From: Photorhabdus australis DSM 17609
GTDB taxonomy: Bacteria; Pseudomonadota; Gammaproteobacteria; Enterobacterales; Enterobacteriaceae
Direction: 5' to 3'
DNA length: 35,001 nt
NCBI RefSeq assembly: GCF_000711895.1
Contig: NZ_JONO01000052.1
Span: 1-35,001 of the forward strand
The notes under the pieces are model-generated. The model was not told where the DNA came from. It made no database searches and worked only from the letters and a program-made list of their open reading frames with translations. Position numbers and translations under genes: made by a program. Numbering within the stretch: position 1 is the stretch's first letter; every line of letters starts with the position of its first letter. Below, piece by piece: positions 34,552 to 35,001 of this stretch.

Positions 34552-34809
34552 TTAAGGGTAATTAATTTCTTGAAAATGCTCATTAAGACGTTCAAGATAT
34601 TGATCTTTTAAACCCGTTTCATATTGGATTCTTTCAAGCAAATTAGCTCTATTGACACTATAGAATGGCCTGATAGGAATCTCATTTCTGGGATGGGTTA
34701 TTTTTATAATTGGAATTTTTGTTCTACGGGCGTAACCATAAGAGATTTCATAACCATCTAAATCAAAAGGGATTTTTTTCATCACTTGGCCTAATCTAAT
34801 CTTCGTCAT
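34552..34809 (-). CDS. Unrecognised small basic protein
   Basis: The ATG at 34809 gives an 85-residue soluble protein; a TTG at 34821 would add four residues. Neither has a strong ribosome site, and a later Met at 34782 is possible. The product begins MTKIRLGQVMKKIPFDLDGY and has an amphipathic C-terminal part with NLLERIQYETGLKDQYLERL. No domain is recognised. An octanucleotide array lies about 85-100 bases upstream of the start, within the expected promoter region. Confidence 0.4.
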   Translation of the reverse strand: MTKIRLGQVMKKIPFDLDGYEISYGYARRTKIPIIKITHPRNEIPIRPFYSVNRANLLERIQYETGLKDQYLERLNEHFQEINYP

Positions 34810-34908
34810 GTTTTTCGTCAATTTTAATACTGTTTCAGTAATAAGGAACCTTTTATTTTATTATTAAGATAAACATCACAAATATAATTATTTTTATAAG
34901 AAATTTAA

Positions 34909-35001
34909 CTAATAAACTAATAAACTAATAAACTAATAAACTAATAAACTAATAAACTAATAAACTAATAAACTAATAAACTAATAAACTAATAAACTAA
35001 T
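34909..35001. repeat. Octanucleotide tandem array (unit CTAATAAA)
   Basis: Eleven perfect copies of CTAATAAA followed by five bases of a twelfth, cut by the window end, so the full length is unknown. All frames on both strands meet stop codons within three units, so it is not coding. The lack of any variation between units indicates recent expansion by slipped-strand mispairing. It begins about 100 bases upstream of the minus-strand gene at 34552-34809. Confidence 0.97.

Noticed and set aside
34909..35001. Possible CRISPR array
   Set aside because: The units are 8 bases and contiguous, with no spacers; it is a simple tandem repeat.

Overview
The window reads as chromosomal DNA of an AT-rich member of the Enterobacterales, most likely Photorhabdus or Xenorhabdus (Morganellaceae). 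That placement is an inference from protein resemblance, gene order and three ERIC elements; no database search was possible. Most of it is a conserved backbone that matches, in recombined blocks, the Escherichia coli region around proL-yejMLK-rplY-radD-rsuA-bcr-yejG, mepS-lpxT-efpL, and fruK-nfo-yeiH-yeiE-lysP-cirA, ending with dld and sbcB.

Layout. 1-2029 is accessory DNA: the 3' end of an ISAs1-type transposase, a lone GT4 glycosyltransferase and a gene-poor stretch, all next to tRNA-Pro(GGG). 2030-11200 is core: tRNA-Pro, yejM and yejL on the minus strand, yejK, rplY with a structured leader, radD, rsuA, bcr, a gene-poor gap of about 880 bp, then yejG. 11203-16323 holds mepS, lpxT, a small pilin-like exported protein where E. 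coli has yeiR, efpL, mtr with a TrpR-like operator over its promoter, and a Nudix hydrolase. E. coli yejABEF and pdeN are missing between yejG and mepS. 16541-22342 holds fruK without fruB or fruA but still with a Cra-like operator, then nfo, yeiH, yeiE and lysP. 22598-28190 is an iron-uptake cassette: a Fur-box-like site, a periplasmic binding protein, a FecCD permease, an ATPase and a CirA-type TonB-dependent receptor. 28436-32160 holds a putrescine importer (puuP) behind a long structured leader, then dld. 32288-33718 is sbcB. The last 1.2 kb holds unrecognised small ORFs and an octanucleotide tandem array that runs off the window.

How the genes work together. The ABC genes and the receptor would carry a ferric siderophore or similar chelate through the outer membrane, periplasm and inner membrane. 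YejM, LpxT and MepS all act on the envelope (LPS level, lipid A phosphorylation, peptidoglycan). RplY, RsuA and EfpL serve the ribosome, and RadD, Nfo and SbcB DNA repair. LysP, Mtr and PuuP import lysine, tryptophan and putrescine. I found no CRISPR array, prophage or recognisable defence or toxin system. The signals most worth follow-up are the puuP leader, the octamer array with its neighbouring small ORFs, the orphan fruK with a retained Cra site, the ERIC element in the receptor leader, and the possible small RNA and small ORF between bcr and yejG.
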